Origin: Flexistipes sp.
GTDB lineage: Bacteria > Chrysiogenota > Deferribacteres > Deferribacterales > Flexistipitaceae
Length of the DNA: 64,000 nt
NCBI RefSeq assembly: GCF_036172515.1
Contig: NZ_JAXKVW010000007.1
Location: 1 to 64,000 of the forward strand
Direction of reading: 5' to 3'
Shown: in pieces, positions 16,946 to 25,233 of the stretch
Layout: each line of letters opens with the position of its first letter
Position numbering within the stretch: the first letter of the stretch is position 1
Notes under the pieces: model-generated
Databases searched by the model: none
Told to the model about the DNA's origin: nothing
Seen by the model: the letters and a program-made list of their open reading frames with translations, nothing else
Translations under genes and position numbers: made by a program

Positions 16946-16966
16946 ATGTATCAAGTTTATCTATGA
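16946..16966 (+). CDS. Six-codon leader ORF coupled to the EamA gene
   Basis: ATG at 16946 follows an ACGGGGA site by about five bases and reads MYQVYL before TGA at 16964-16966. The stop overlaps the EamA start as ATGA. The EamA ATG itself has no separate ribosome site, so translation may begin here and restart. An alternative is that this is chance in AT-rich DNA. Confidence 0.35.
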   Translation: MYQVYL

Positions 16967-17802
16967 CCGGTTTTCTTTTAATAATCTTTAGTGCACTTAT
17001 GCATTCTCTCTGGAATGTCATACTAAAGAAATCAAATAACAAGTATCTTTTTAACTACCAAATGCATTTTTTGAACTTCTGTATAATGACGTTTGCTTAT
17101 ATCGTTTTTTTCAGAGAATACATGTTTTTTGATTTACGGGCTGTGGTTCTTGCTTTTTGTGCAGCACTCTTTTTTACAGGATATCATCTTTTTTTATCAA
17201 CAAGCTACAGGTACGCAGATGCTTCCATGGTTTACCCCGTTACAACCTCCTCGCCGATATGGGTTGTATTATGGGCTGCTATATTTCTCCACGAAAAGAT
17301 TACTCTATTAGGCTTATTGGGAATCGTAATAACACTGGTGGGTGTATTGATTATTAACAGCTCAAAAACATCAGATATAAAACTTGATAAAGGAATAGTT
17401 TTTGCTTTTATATCGGCGTTTTTTTATTCTGTGGGAGCAATTGTGGATAAGGTTGGGGTGGATGTAGGTAATTTTATACTGTACGTTTATTCTTTAACTT
17501 TTTTTATGACATTTTTTATGTATATGTATTCTGCAAGGCGTTTTACCAATCATCTGGAACATTTTAAAGCTAATATCAGATATCTGCTTGCCGGGAGTAT
17601 CATTCTTTTTATGTCATTTTTTGTTTACAGGCTGGGACTTATTTTTGTTCAGGTTTCGTATGCAACGGCGCTGAGACAGGTGAATGCTCTGTTTGGCGTA
17701 CTTCTCGGAGTCTTATTTCTTAAAGAGAAATTTTCATATAAAAGGCTGGCCGGGTCAATTGTTATTATAGTAGGGATGTTGATATTAAGAGCTAATATGT
17801 AG
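16963..17802 (+). CDS. EamA/DMT-family transporter
   Basis: A 279-residue inner-membrane protein with about ten hydrophobic helices in two EamA repeats, residues ~1-135 and ~145-279. The repeats include the typical PVTTSSPIWVVLWAAIFLHEK and ATALRQVNALFGVLLGVLFLKEK ends, each closing in a short positive loop. The family exports or imports metabolites such as amino acids and sugars; the substrate cannot be told here. No ribosome site lies in front of the ATG, but a short upstream ORF overlaps it. It is divergent from gltA. Confidence 0.85.
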   Translation: MTGFLLIIFSALMHSLWNVILKKSNNKYLFNYQMHFLNFCIMTFAYIVFFREYMFFDLRAVVLAFCAALFFTGYHLFLSTSYRYADASMVYPVTTSSPIWVVLWAAIFLHEKITLLGLLGIVITLVGVLIINSSKTSDIKLDKGIVFAFISAFFYSVGAIVDKVGVDVGNFILYVYSLTFFMTFFMYMYSARRFTNHLEHFKANIRYLLAGSIILFMSFFVYRLGLIFVQVSYATALRQVNALFGVLLGVLFLKEKFSYKRLAGSIVIIVGMLILRANM

Positions 17803-18010
17803 TGAGGTGGTGGGGTGGTGAGATAGTGAGATAGGGAATTAGTGCTAAGTGTTAAGTGCTAAGTCACGCTGAACTTGAATGTAGAATTTATTTGCATTAC
17901 GTATCACGAGTTGCGCATATAAATACAAAAAAATTGGGAGGCCGCCAATTAAATAAACGTTCACTTGGTATGATTCTGTAAAAAAATGGGAGGGTGCCAA
18001 AAATAAATTG
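17803..18010 (+). repeat. Composite spacer repeat, copy A (best-preserved)
   Basis: This spacer after the EamA gene holds, in order, AGTGAGGTGG/GAGATAGT units and the block at 17830-17874 that is 44/45 identical to the reverse complement of 28471-28515. It continues with ACG-type heptamers, the 33-base block 17914-17946 that matches 50736-50768 at 27/33, and a second RGGAGGNNGCC at 17988-17998. No ORF or terminator was found. The rest of the 329-base gap up to 18131 is AT-rich and holds the lipoprotein promoter region. Confidence 0.85.
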
Positions 18011-18131
18011 GTTGAAGATTTATTATTATTTCATTATATTTTCTGAAAATTTTGAGTAGTTTTTTTCTATTAATAATAATATATTAAAATAATACAAAAT
18101 TAGGTTGTTTAAAAGTATAACGGAGGATTAT

Positions 18132-18524
18132 ATGAGAAAATACCTACTGATTCTTGTAATTTCTTGCAGTGTTTATATCAGCGGTTGTGTTGCTCCAATT
18201 GTTGTAGCCGGTGCAGCCGGTGCAGGGGTGACTTATAGTTTGGCTACCGATTCGGTTTCGGATAATGTGGATGCAAAGGTTTCCGAAGTGGTTGATGCAT
18301 TCATTAATGAGGTTAACAGCAGAAACGGCAGCGTTATGTTTGCCAGTATTTCAGAAGGTAAAGTAAAAGCGGAGATTAATGAAATAAAATACACTCTCGA
18401 TGTAGAATCACTTACCAAAAACTCTTCCAGACTTACAATTACAGCACGCAAAGGATATAATCTCTTGCCTGCCAGAGATAAAGCGGTGGAATTTTACACA
18501 AAGGTTATCCAAAGATTAAAATGA
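18132..18524 (+). CDS. DUF3568-like lipoprotein
   Basis: A 130-residue lipoprotein. The chosen ATG at 18132 follows CGGAGG and gives the signal peptide MRKYLLILVISCSVYISGC, with lipobox ISGC ending in the lipidated Cys19. The frame extends nine codons further upstream without a ribosome site. After the signal comes a small-residue segment (APIVVAGAAGAG) and a soluble alpha/beta region. This resembles DUF3568, which has no established function. The last codons overlap the GNAT gene (ATGA), starting the long collinear run to 25860. Confidence 0.75.
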   Translation: MRKYLLILVISCSVYISGCVAPIVVAGAAGAGVTYSLATDSVSDNVDAKVSEVVDAFINEVNSRNGSVMFASISEGKVKAEINEIKYTLDVESLTKNSSRLTITARKGYNLLPARDKAVEFYTKVIQRLK

Positions 18525-18985
18525 TTAGACTCGCAAATATGGGCGATGCCAAAGCCATCCAGAAATTGGTGAATTCTTATGCCAAGCAGGGTGAAATGCT
18601 CCAGCTTAGCCTTAACGAGATTTATGAAAAGATATTTGAGTTTGCTGTATGGGAAGAACATGAGCGAATAATCGGTTGTTGCGCATTACATCCTGCGTGG
18701 GAGGATCTGGCTGAAATCAGATCTTTGGCTGTTGACAGTTCTTCGCATAAAAAAGGTGTAGGTAAAGCGCTGGTGGAATACTGCTTAAATAGGGCTCTTG
18801 AATTCGGTATTACAAATATTTTTGCTCTTACTTATAAGCCGGAATTTTTCAAAAAACTCGGGTTTGATGAGATAAGCAAAGATCTGCTGCCTAAAAAAAT
18901 TTGGTCTGATTGTCTTAAGTGCCCGATGTTTCCGGACTGTGATGAAATTGCCATGATGAGAAAATTTGACGAAACTTCCAAATAA
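18521..18985 (+). CDS. GNAT N-acetyltransferase, short N-acetylglutamate synthase-like
   Basis: A 154-residue GNAT protein. Acetyl-CoA is expected to bind at HKKGVGKALV near residues 79-88 (the R/QxxGxG/A loop), with EIRSLAVD as the preceding strand. The C-terminal FFKKLGF and DCLKCPMFPDCDE features are shared with short ArgA-like N-acetylglutamate synthases of Deltaproteobacteria and related groups. The probable reaction is glutamate N-acetylation for arginine synthesis; other amino-acid acetylation is possible. The start overlaps the lipoprotein stop by four bases. Confidence 0.75.
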   Translation: MIRLANMGDAKAIQKLVNSYAKQGEMLQLSLNEIYEKIFEFAVWEEHERIIGCCALHPAWEDLAEIRSLAVDSSSHKKGVGKALVEYCLNRALEFGITNIFALTYKPEFFKKLGFDEISKDLLPKKIWSDCLKCPMFPDCDEIAMMRKFDETSK

Positions 18986-19020
18986 AGATAATATATTATT
19001 TTCAAAGAGCAATCGGGGGT

Positions 19021-20151
19021 ATGCAAAAAAATATGTTTATAGATGAAGTACATAGTAAAGTTGATGAACTTAAAAAGCGTATCGAATCGTTTTCGGAAGC
19101 CGTCAAAGCCGAGGATAAGAAGAAGAGAATAAAAGAAATTGAAAGAAGGTCAGTTGAAGAGCCTGATTTCTGGTCAAAAAGGGAGTCAAAATATCTGCTG
19201 AAAGAACAGTCCAAACTTAAAAAGTTTTTAAACCGTTATGATGAACTTTTGGAAACACTGGAAAATATAGATGTTTACCTGGAGCTTTTTGAAGAAGGGT
19301 CAGAAGAGGTGAAACAGGATATTGAAACGAGTGTTCATAATCTGGAAAATCTTGTTGATGAGTTTGAGCTGACTTTGATTTTAAACGATGAAAACGATTC
19401 CAACAATGCAATTGTTACAATACATTCCGGAGCCGGGGGTACAGAAGCAAATGACTGGGCTGCAATGTTGTACAGGATGTACAGCAGGTGGATAGAGAGA
19501 AAAAATTACAAGCAGGAGCTTCTGGATTATCTTCCCGGCGATGAAGCGGGTATAAAGTCTGTTACGTTTAATGTAATAGGTGATTACAGTTACGGTTATC
19601 TTAAAGGTGAAAACGGAATCCACAGACTTGTGAGGCAATCTCCTTTTGATTCGAATAATAAAAGGCACACTTCATTTGCTTCCGTTTTTGTGCTTCCGGA
19701 AATTGATGATGATATTGAAGTAGATTTAAATGAATCCGATTTGAGAATTGACACATACAGAGCCAGCGGTGCGGGCGGTCAGCATGTTAATACCACTGAT
19801 TCAGCTGTGAGAATTACGCACGAGCCGACAGGGATAGTGGTAAGCTGCCAGAATGAAAGGAGCCAGCACAAAAATAAAGCCCATGCCATGAAGATTCTCA
19901 AAGCAAGGTTATTTGAGCGTGAGCTTGAAAAGAAAAATGAGGAGCGGCAGGAACTGGAGGACTCCAAAACAGAGATGGGTTGGGGTAATCAGATTCGCTC
20001 TTATGTTATGCATCCATATAAAATGGTGAAAGACCTAAGGACAAGACACGAAACAGGTAATGTTGATGCAGTGATGGACGGAGATATTGATGCTTTTATC
20101 AAGTCCTACTTATTATATACAGCCGGGATATCAGATGCTGACCAGAATTAA
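19021..20151 (+). CDS. prfB: Peptide chain release factor 2
   Basis: A 376-residue class I release factor that recognises UGA/UAA. SPF near residue 206 is the RF2 recognition tripeptide, and GGQ near residue 251 (SGAGGQHVN) triggers peptide hydrolysis. Many bacteria control RF2 by an internal UGA frameshift around codon 25, but here the N-terminus is one open frame with no such signal. GGGGG lies only one base before the first ATG. The fifth codon, also ATG (19033), has better spacing and gives the usual MF start, so it may be the true start. It overlaps alr by 17 bases. Confidence 0.95.
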   Translation: MQKNMFIDEVHSKVDELKKRIESFSEAVKAEDKKKRIKEIERRSVEEPDFWSKRESKYLLKEQSKLKKFLNRYDELLETLENIDVYLELFEEGSEEVKQDIETSVHNLENLVDEFELTLILNDENDSNNAIVTIHSGAGGTEANDWAAMLYRMYSRWIERKNYKQELLDYLPGDEAGIKSVTFNVIGDYSYGYLKGENGIHRLVRQSPFDSNNKRHTSFASVFVLPEIDDDIEVDLNESDLRIDTYRASGAGGQHVNTTDSAVRITHEPTGIVVSCQNERSQHKNKAHAMKILKARLFERELEKKNEERQELEDSKTEMGWGNQIRSYVMHPYKMVKDLRTRHETGNVDAVMDGDIDAFIKSYLLYTAGISDADQN

Positions 20152-21232
20152 AACATTGAGACCCACTTATGCCGTTATTGATCTGCCGAGCTATTCTCAT
20201 AATATCAGTTTAGCACAACATCTCTCCGGTCAGGGTGAGGTAATGGCCATAGTCAAGGCCAACGGTTACGGGCATGGAGCTGACAGGCTGGCTGAGTATA
20301 TAATGAGGAAAAACGGCATAAAAAATTTCGGTGTGGCGACTATAAGTGAAGCAGTGAAACTCAGGGAAGTTTTGGGCAATGATGTCAATATTACCGTAAT
20401 GGGTTATATCGATAAAAACTTTTATCCGGAAGTTTATGCAAATAATATTATATTAACGGTATTCGATTATTATATTGCCGAGATGTATCACAAATTCCTT
20501 CAGGAAAAAGGTGCAAAGGCAAATGTTGTTATAAAATTGGAAACAGGCATGAACAGACTGGGATTTGATACAAATAGTTTTGATATTCATGCCTTTATGG
20601 ATAAATATGACCGTTTTGAGATAAGTATGTTTATGACACACCTGTCCAGTTCCGATACGGATTTTGAGTATACCAATCTGCAGATGAAAAGGTTTGACGA
20701 CTTTATGCACAAAAACCGTCTTGATTATCCCACAAGTGTTTTTAATTCGTCAGCTGTGGTAAATTTCCGTAACAAATACACATATACCAGACCAGGTATA
20801 ATGACTTACGGTTATGTATATGCAGACTATGAAGTGGACCTGAGACCTGTTATGAGAATTTATTCGAAGATAGCCCAAATCAAGCGTATAAAAAAGGGAG
20901 AATCAGTTAGTTATAACAGAACCTTCTATGCACCGCAAGATATGACAATCGGCGTTATTCCCGTAGGTTATGCGGACGGCTATTTCAGATGTTTTTCCAA
21001 TAGAGGGCACGTATATATTGACGGCTACCGTTGTCCTGTCATTGGTAATATCTGCATGGATATAATGATGGTGGATATCACGGAATTGCCTGAAAGCAGT
21101 TATTCTACTGAAGTTGAACTTATGGGAGAGCATGTCACGGCAGAAATGTGGGCTGAGTGGGCCGGCAGCATTTCTTATGAAATGCTCTGTGCTATTTCGG
21201 AAAGGATTCCGAGAGTTTATAATTCAGATTAA
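20135..21232 (+). CDS. alr: Alanine racemase
   Basis: A 365-residue PLP enzyme making D-alanine for peptidoglycan. The PLP lysine is in AIVKANGYGHGA near residue 40, and the second catalytic base is the Tyr of GESVSYNRTF. RPGIMTYG and the C-terminal GNICMD segment are also typical. The ATG at 20135 (MLTRIKTLRPTYAVID) is chosen because the barrel begins there. A frame extension to 20087 would lie wholly inside prfB. The overlap with prfB implies coupled translation. Confidence 0.95.
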   Translation: MLTRIKTLRPTYAVIDLPSYSHNISLAQHLSGQGEVMAIVKANGYGHGADRLAEYIMRKNGIKNFGVATISEAVKLREVLGNDVNITVMGYIDKNFYPEVYANNIILTVFDYYIAEMYHKFLQEKGAKANVVIKLETGMNRLGFDTNSFDIHAFMDKYDRFEISMFMTHLSSSDTDFEYTNLQMKRFDDFMHKNRLDYPTSVFNSSAVVNFRNKYTYTRPGIMTYGYVYADYEVDLRPVMRIYSKIAQIKRIKKGESVSYNRTFYAPQDMTIGVIPVGYADGYFRCFSNRGHVYIDGYRCPVIGNICMDIMMVDITELPESSYSTEVELMGEHVTAEMWAEWAGSISYEMLCAISERIPRVYNSD

Positions 21233-21254
21233 TTGATTAAAAGTCGGTGGTTAA

Positions 21255-22025
21255 ATGAACAGTTTTTTCGGTTTTATCGGCAAGCCTTTTTTGAGTTTAT
21301 CCTACGGTGCAGGAAGAATGGTTTTGTTACTTATAGATGCATTCAAATGGATGTTTATTCCCCCTTTCCGCTTTAGACAGCTTTTGAAACAGGTTGAATT
21401 TATCGGTGTGAATTCCCTTTCAGTTATTGTTCTTACGGGAACTTTTACCGGGATGGTTTTTGCATTTCAAAGCTACATAGGATTTCATAAATTTGGTGCA
21501 GAATATATGGTTGGTACAATAGTCGGTTTGGGAATGGCAAGGGAGCTGGGACCGGTTTTGAGTGCTATTATGGTTGCGGCAAGAGCCGGTTCTGCAATTA
21601 CTGCTGAAATAGGAACTATGCGCGTGAGTGAGCAGATTGATGCTCTGAATTCACTTGCAGTGGAGCCCGTTCAGTATCTTATCGTTCCGAGGATTCTTGC
21701 AGGCTTGATTGTTATGCCTCTTTTGAATATCATAGCAGTATTTTGCGGTACAATCGGCGGCTATTTTGTAGGTGTTAATATTCTTGGGATTAACAAAACA
21801 CTATACCTGGAAAATATGTATAAATATGTTGGGGCTGAAGACTTGTACAACGGTATAATCAAGGCGGTGGTTTTCGGACTGCTCCTAACCCTTGTGGGAT
21901 GCTACAAAGGTTTCTATACTCATGGAGGAGCTCAGGGAGTAGGGCGGGCTACGACAGAGTCGGTTGTACTTTCATGCGTTTTAATTCTTGTTTTTGACTA
22001 TATTCTGACCGCTTTTATGTTTTAA
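21255..22025 (+). CDS. mlaE: MlaE-family ABC transporter permease
   Basis: A 256-residue integral inner-membrane permease with about five to six hydrophobic helices. The family block GLGMARELGPVLSAIMVAARAGSAITAEIGTM lies at about residues 90-122, and EQIDALNSLAVEP follows it. In the Mla system it works with MlaF and MlaD to move phospholipids between inner and outer membranes. The adjoining mlaF and mlaD genes confirm the context. Confidence 0.94.
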   Translation: MNSFFGFIGKPFLSLSYGAGRMVLLLIDAFKWMFIPPFRFRQLLKQVEFIGVNSLSVIVLTGTFTGMVFAFQSYIGFHKFGAEYMVGTIVGLGMARELGPVLSAIMVAARAGSAITAEIGTMRVSEQIDALNSLAVEPVQYLIVPRILAGLIVMPLLNIIAVFCGTIGGYFVGVNILGINKTLYLENMYKYVGAEDLYNGIIKAVVFGLLLTLVGCYKGFYTHGGAQGVGRATTESVVLSCVLILVFDYILTAFMF

Positions 22026-22037
22026 TCGGGAGTATTG

Positions 22038-22808
22038 ATGGGTATAAAAGACAGCGATATTGTAATAGAAATGTCCGGCATATATAAGAGTTTCGGTTCC
22101 CAGAAGGTGCATGAAGGGATAAACCTTCTTATCCCAAGAAATAAGATTTCCGTGATTCTGGGGCCATCCGGAACGGGGAAAAGTGTTCTGTTAAAACAAA
22201 TGATGGGGCTTATTATGCCTGATAAGGGTAACATTTTTGTGGACGGTGAGAATCTGGTTGAAATAGACAAAAAACAGCTTCTGAAGGTGAGAAAGAAATT
22301 TGGCATGCTTTTTCAGAGTGCCGCTCTTTTTGACTCCATGAGCGTTTATGAAAATGTAGCTTTTCCTCTTAGAGAGCATACCAAATTTAAAGAGGATGAG
22401 ATAAAAAATATTGTCATGGAAAAGCTGCGGCTTGTGGGACTTGTTAATGTAGAAAATAAAATGCCATCTGAGCTTTCAGGAGGTATGCGTAAACGTGTCG
22501 GGCTTGCAAGAGCTATAGCTCTGGAACCCCAGATTATTTTATATGATGAGCCAACTACCGGCCTTGATCCTATTATGAGAGATATGGTGGACAATCTTAT
22601 TTACGAGACCCAGAAGGAATTGGACGTGACCTCTGTGGTTATTTCCCACGATATTGACAGCACCAATAAGATTGGCGATTATGTTTCGATGATTTATAAT
22701 GGTAAAACGATAATTAACGACACTATAGATAATTTCAGGACAACTGACGATCCTTATGTCAAACAGTTTTTGTCAGGGTCCATGGAAGGTCCTATAAAGG
22801 TGAATTAA
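22038..22808 (+). CDS. mlaF: MlaF-type ABC transporter ATP-binding protein
   Basis: A 256-residue ABC ATPase with Walker A GPSGTGKS near residues 42-49, the variant signature LSGGMRKR, Walker B IILYDEPTTGLDP and the switch histidine in VISHD. GMRKRVGLARAIALEP is typical of the MlaF/Ttg2A group. ATG 22038 has CGGGAG five bases upstream. A TTG three bases earlier is too close to that site. It powers lipid transport with the flanking permease and MCE protein. Confidence 0.94.
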   Translation: MGIKDSDIVIEMSGIYKSFGSQKVHEGINLLIPRNKISVILGPSGTGKSVLLKQMMGLIMPDKGNIFVDGENLVEIDKKQLLKVRKKFGMLFQSAALFDSMSVYENVAFPLREHTKFKEDEIKNIVMEKLRLVGLVNVENKMPSELSGGMRKRVGLARAIALEPQIILYDEPTTGLDPIMRDMVDNLIYETQKELDVTSVVISHDIDSTNKIGDYVSMIYNGKTIINDTIDNFRTTDDPYVKQFLSGSMEGPIKVN

Positions 22809-22824
22809 CTTCGGGAGGGGTTGT

Positions 22825-24396
22825 ATGAAGTTTGGTCTGGAAGCAAAGGTGGGGGTTTTTGTAATCGCTGTTTTTGTTATGCTGGGATATATGACTACCA
22901 AAGTGAGCGAATTTTCTTTTTACAAATCATCGGGTTATATCGTAACTTATCAAATCCCCACTGCTTCCGGTGTCACAAAAGATGCTTCTGTGAAATTCCG
23001 AGGGGTAACTGTCGGAAAGGTGGAAGATATCATCCTTAGTAACGGAAAAGTTAATGTTAAGCTGCGTATAGAATCTAAATACAAAATCCCTGATAATGTG
23101 CAGCTGGCAGTCAGATCAACCGGCTTTTTGGGAGAAAAATATATTGAACTTCAGACAACTAAAGAACCGACAAAAGGCTATCTGGCGGATGGAGAAGTTT
23201 TAAAGGGCTATAAATCCGGCACAGATATTGATGAACTGACATCACAACTGGGAGATATTGCCGGTGACGTAAAAGCAATAACTTCGGCTCTAAAGGAAGT
23301 TATTGCAACAACAGAGGGTAAAAACAGCATGAAAGCTACTCTGGAGAATGTCAGAGCCACCACAGAAATGATGAGGGAAATGATACAGAGTAATCAGCAA
23401 AGGGTAAACAATATCGTCAAAAGTGTTGAGATACTGGCAAATACGATGGAGAAAATGGCTGTATCAAATGAAAAGAGTATTAACAATCTTATAAAGAACC
23501 TTGAGGTCTTTTCAGCTGAGTTGAGAACACAGACACCTGTTATTGCTGAAAAAGTTAATCGCATAGCCGATCGTGTCAATAATATCACAGGTGATGTGGA
23601 TGAAGTTATGAGCAGCTCAAAACAGGATTTAAAAGAGACTATTAACAGTATACGTTATGTTACTTCAAGGCTTGAGAAAACAGTGGACAATGTAAATGAA
23701 ATCACAAGCAAGATAAACGAAGGAACCGGTACACTTGGTGCCCTGGTAAATGATAATGAAACAGCTGAAGATGTAAAAGAAACAATCAGAGGATTGAAAA
23801 ATATGGTGACACAATATGATAAATTTCAGCTCAATCTCGAGTTTGCCGGGGAAAAGATGGTTGATACCGGAGAGACAAAGGGATATTTTAAACTGAGAAT
23901 AGATCCGAGCGAAGAAAAATACTATCTTCTCGGACTTGCCTCAAGTGAGCAGGGCACCACCACAACCACCGTTACTTCCCATACCTTTGACAACCCGCCT
24001 AATAATGTGGGTCATGATTACACGGAAACAGAAGTTACCAGAGAAGAGAACTCACTGACATTTATAGCACAATATGCCCATCAGATGTTTTATGAGAACC
24101 TTTTTCTCAGACTCGGTCTTATGGAATCCGAGTTCGGTATAGGAGCCGATTATTCGTTTTTTGATGATAATTTTACACTGTATTTGGATGCATATGATTT
24201 TAACAGTGATTCGGTAAGAGATCCTCATTTGAAAACAAAGCTGCGCTACAGACTGGGAAAGAACTTTTTTGTTGATGCCGGTTACGATGATTTCCTAAAT
24301 GAAGAGACCAGCTCCTTTTTTGTCGGCGGGGGGATAAGTTTTACAGACAACGATTTGAAATATCTGCTGGGGAAAGTTCCGTTTCCGACGCAGTAA
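22825..24396 (+). CDS. mlaD: MlaD/MCE protein with coiled coil and C-terminal beta-rich domain
   Basis: A 523-residue protein, far longer than E. coli MlaD (183). Residues ~8-24 are a membrane anchor. Residues ~35-115 are one MCE domain (GVTKDASVKFRGVTVGKVEDI, then STGFLGEKYIELQ). Residues ~130-320 are a long helical coiled coil. The last ~190 residues alternate aromatic and polar residues (e.g. FTLYLDAYDFN, KLRYRLGKNFFVDAGYDD) and end in a phenylalanine-containing strand-like tail, resembling an outer-membrane beta-barrel or beta-sandwich. The protein may bridge inner and outer membranes as a lipid conduit. The C-terminal assignment is inference from residue pattern. Confidence 0.88.
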   Translation: MKFGLEAKVGVFVIAVFVMLGYMTTKVSEFSFYKSSGYIVTYQIPTASGVTKDASVKFRGVTVGKVEDIILSNGKVNVKLRIESKYKIPDNVQLAVRSTGFLGEKYIELQTTKEPTKGYLADGEVLKGYKSGTDIDELTSQLGDIAGDVKAITSALKEVIATTEGKNSMKATLENVRATTEMMREMIQSNQQRVNNIVKSVEILANTMEKMAVSNEKSINNLIKNLEVFSAELRTQTPVIAEKVNRIADRVNNITGDVDEVMSSSKQDLKETINSIRYVTSRLEKTVDNVNEITSKINEGTGTLGALVNDNETAEDVKETIRGLKNMVTQYDKFQLNLEFAGEKMVDTGETKGYFKLRIDPSEEKYYLLGLASSEQGTTTTTVTSHTFDNPPNNVGHDYTETEVTREENSLTFIAQYAHQMFYENLFLRLGLMESEFGIGADYSFFDDNFTLYLDAYDFNSDSVRDPHLKTKLRYRLGKNFFVDAGYDDFLNEETSSFFVGGGISFTDNDLKYLLGKVPFPTQ

Positions 24397-24421
24397 AAAT
24401 CCCGCTTTCGGCTTGGGTTTT
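24396..24421 (+). terminator. Weak intercistronic hairpin between mlaD and mqnD
   Basis: AAAATCCCGC-TTTCG-GCttGGGTTTT forms a bulged stem flanked by A- and T-runs. It may be a partial terminator that lowers expression of mqnD relative to the mla genes. Confidence 0.4.
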
Positions 24422-24435
24422 ACAGGAGGCTGTTT

Positions 24436-25227
24436 ATGGAACTTAGACTGGGGATTTCCACATGTCCAAATGACACTTTTATCTTTATGCCCATTATTCA
24501 TAATTTTGTGGATACGTCTCCTTTTACTTTCAGGGTGGTTCTGGACGATGTTGAAAAGCTTAACGGGTTTGCGGCCAGAGGGATTCTGGATGTTGTAAAG
24601 GTTTCATACGGCGTTGTCCCAAAAGTTAAGAATAAATACAACATATTAAAATCAGGCGGGGCACTTGGATACAACTGTGGTCCGGTTGTCGTTTCATCAG
24701 GCATTTTTACTGTTGATGAACTTAAGGGTGGCAAGATAGCCATTCCCGGAGAAAATACCACCGCTTTTATGATATTTAAGTATTTTTTCGGGGAGGATTT
24801 TGATTTTATTCCGATGAGATTTGATAAGATTATTCCGGCTGTTGAAGAGGGTAAAGCTGATGCAGGAATTTTAATTCATGAGGGGCGTTTCGTTTATAGT
24901 AACCATGGATTAAACTTATTGGCTGATTTGGGAGAATTGTGGGAAAAGAAGCAGAGTGCACCAATTCCGCTCGGTGCGATACTTTTGACTGATAAGTTAA
25001 AGAAAGAAGCGGAGTTGTTAAATAATATCATAAAGTCATCGATTAAATTTTCCAGAAATAATTTTGAAATTGTTAAACCTTTTGTTTACCGCTATGCCCA
25101 GCAGTTGGATAATGATGTGATAAAGAAACATATTGAACTCTTTGTAAATGAGTACAGTCTTGATGTAACCCCTGTTGCTGCAAAGATAGCTCCGTTTATT
25201 CAAGCGGATGAAAGGCTGTTTGTTTAA
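24436..25227 (+). CDS. mqnD: 1,4-dihydroxy-6-naphthoate synthase (futalosine menaquinone pathway)
   Basis: A 263-residue protein with the periplasmic-binding-protein-like fold of MqnD. The N-terminal LGISTCPNDTFIF and the GYNCGPVVVS segment are family hallmarks, and length is typical (about 265-285). MqnD converts cyclic dehypoxanthinyl futalosine to 1,4-dihydroxy-6-naphthoate. This implies that menaquinone is made by the Mqn route and not the classical Men route. That suits the quinol-linked NrfD-type subunit near the window's end. ACAGGAGG precedes the ATG, and no other mqn gene is in the window. Confidence 0.93.
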   Translation: MELRLGISTCPNDTFIFMPIIHNFVDTSPFTFRVVLDDVEKLNGFAARGILDVVKVSYGVVPKVKNKYNILKSGGALGYNCGPVVVSSGIFTVDELKGGKIAIPGENTTAFMIFKYFFGEDFDFIPMRFDKIIPAVEEGKADAGILIHEGRFVYSNHGLNLLADLGELWEKKQSAPIPLGAILLTDKLKKEAELLNNIIKSSIKFSRNNFEIVKPFVYRYAQQLDNDVIKKHIELFVNEYSLDVTPVAAKIAPFIQADERLFV

Positions 25228-25233
25228 CCTGAT

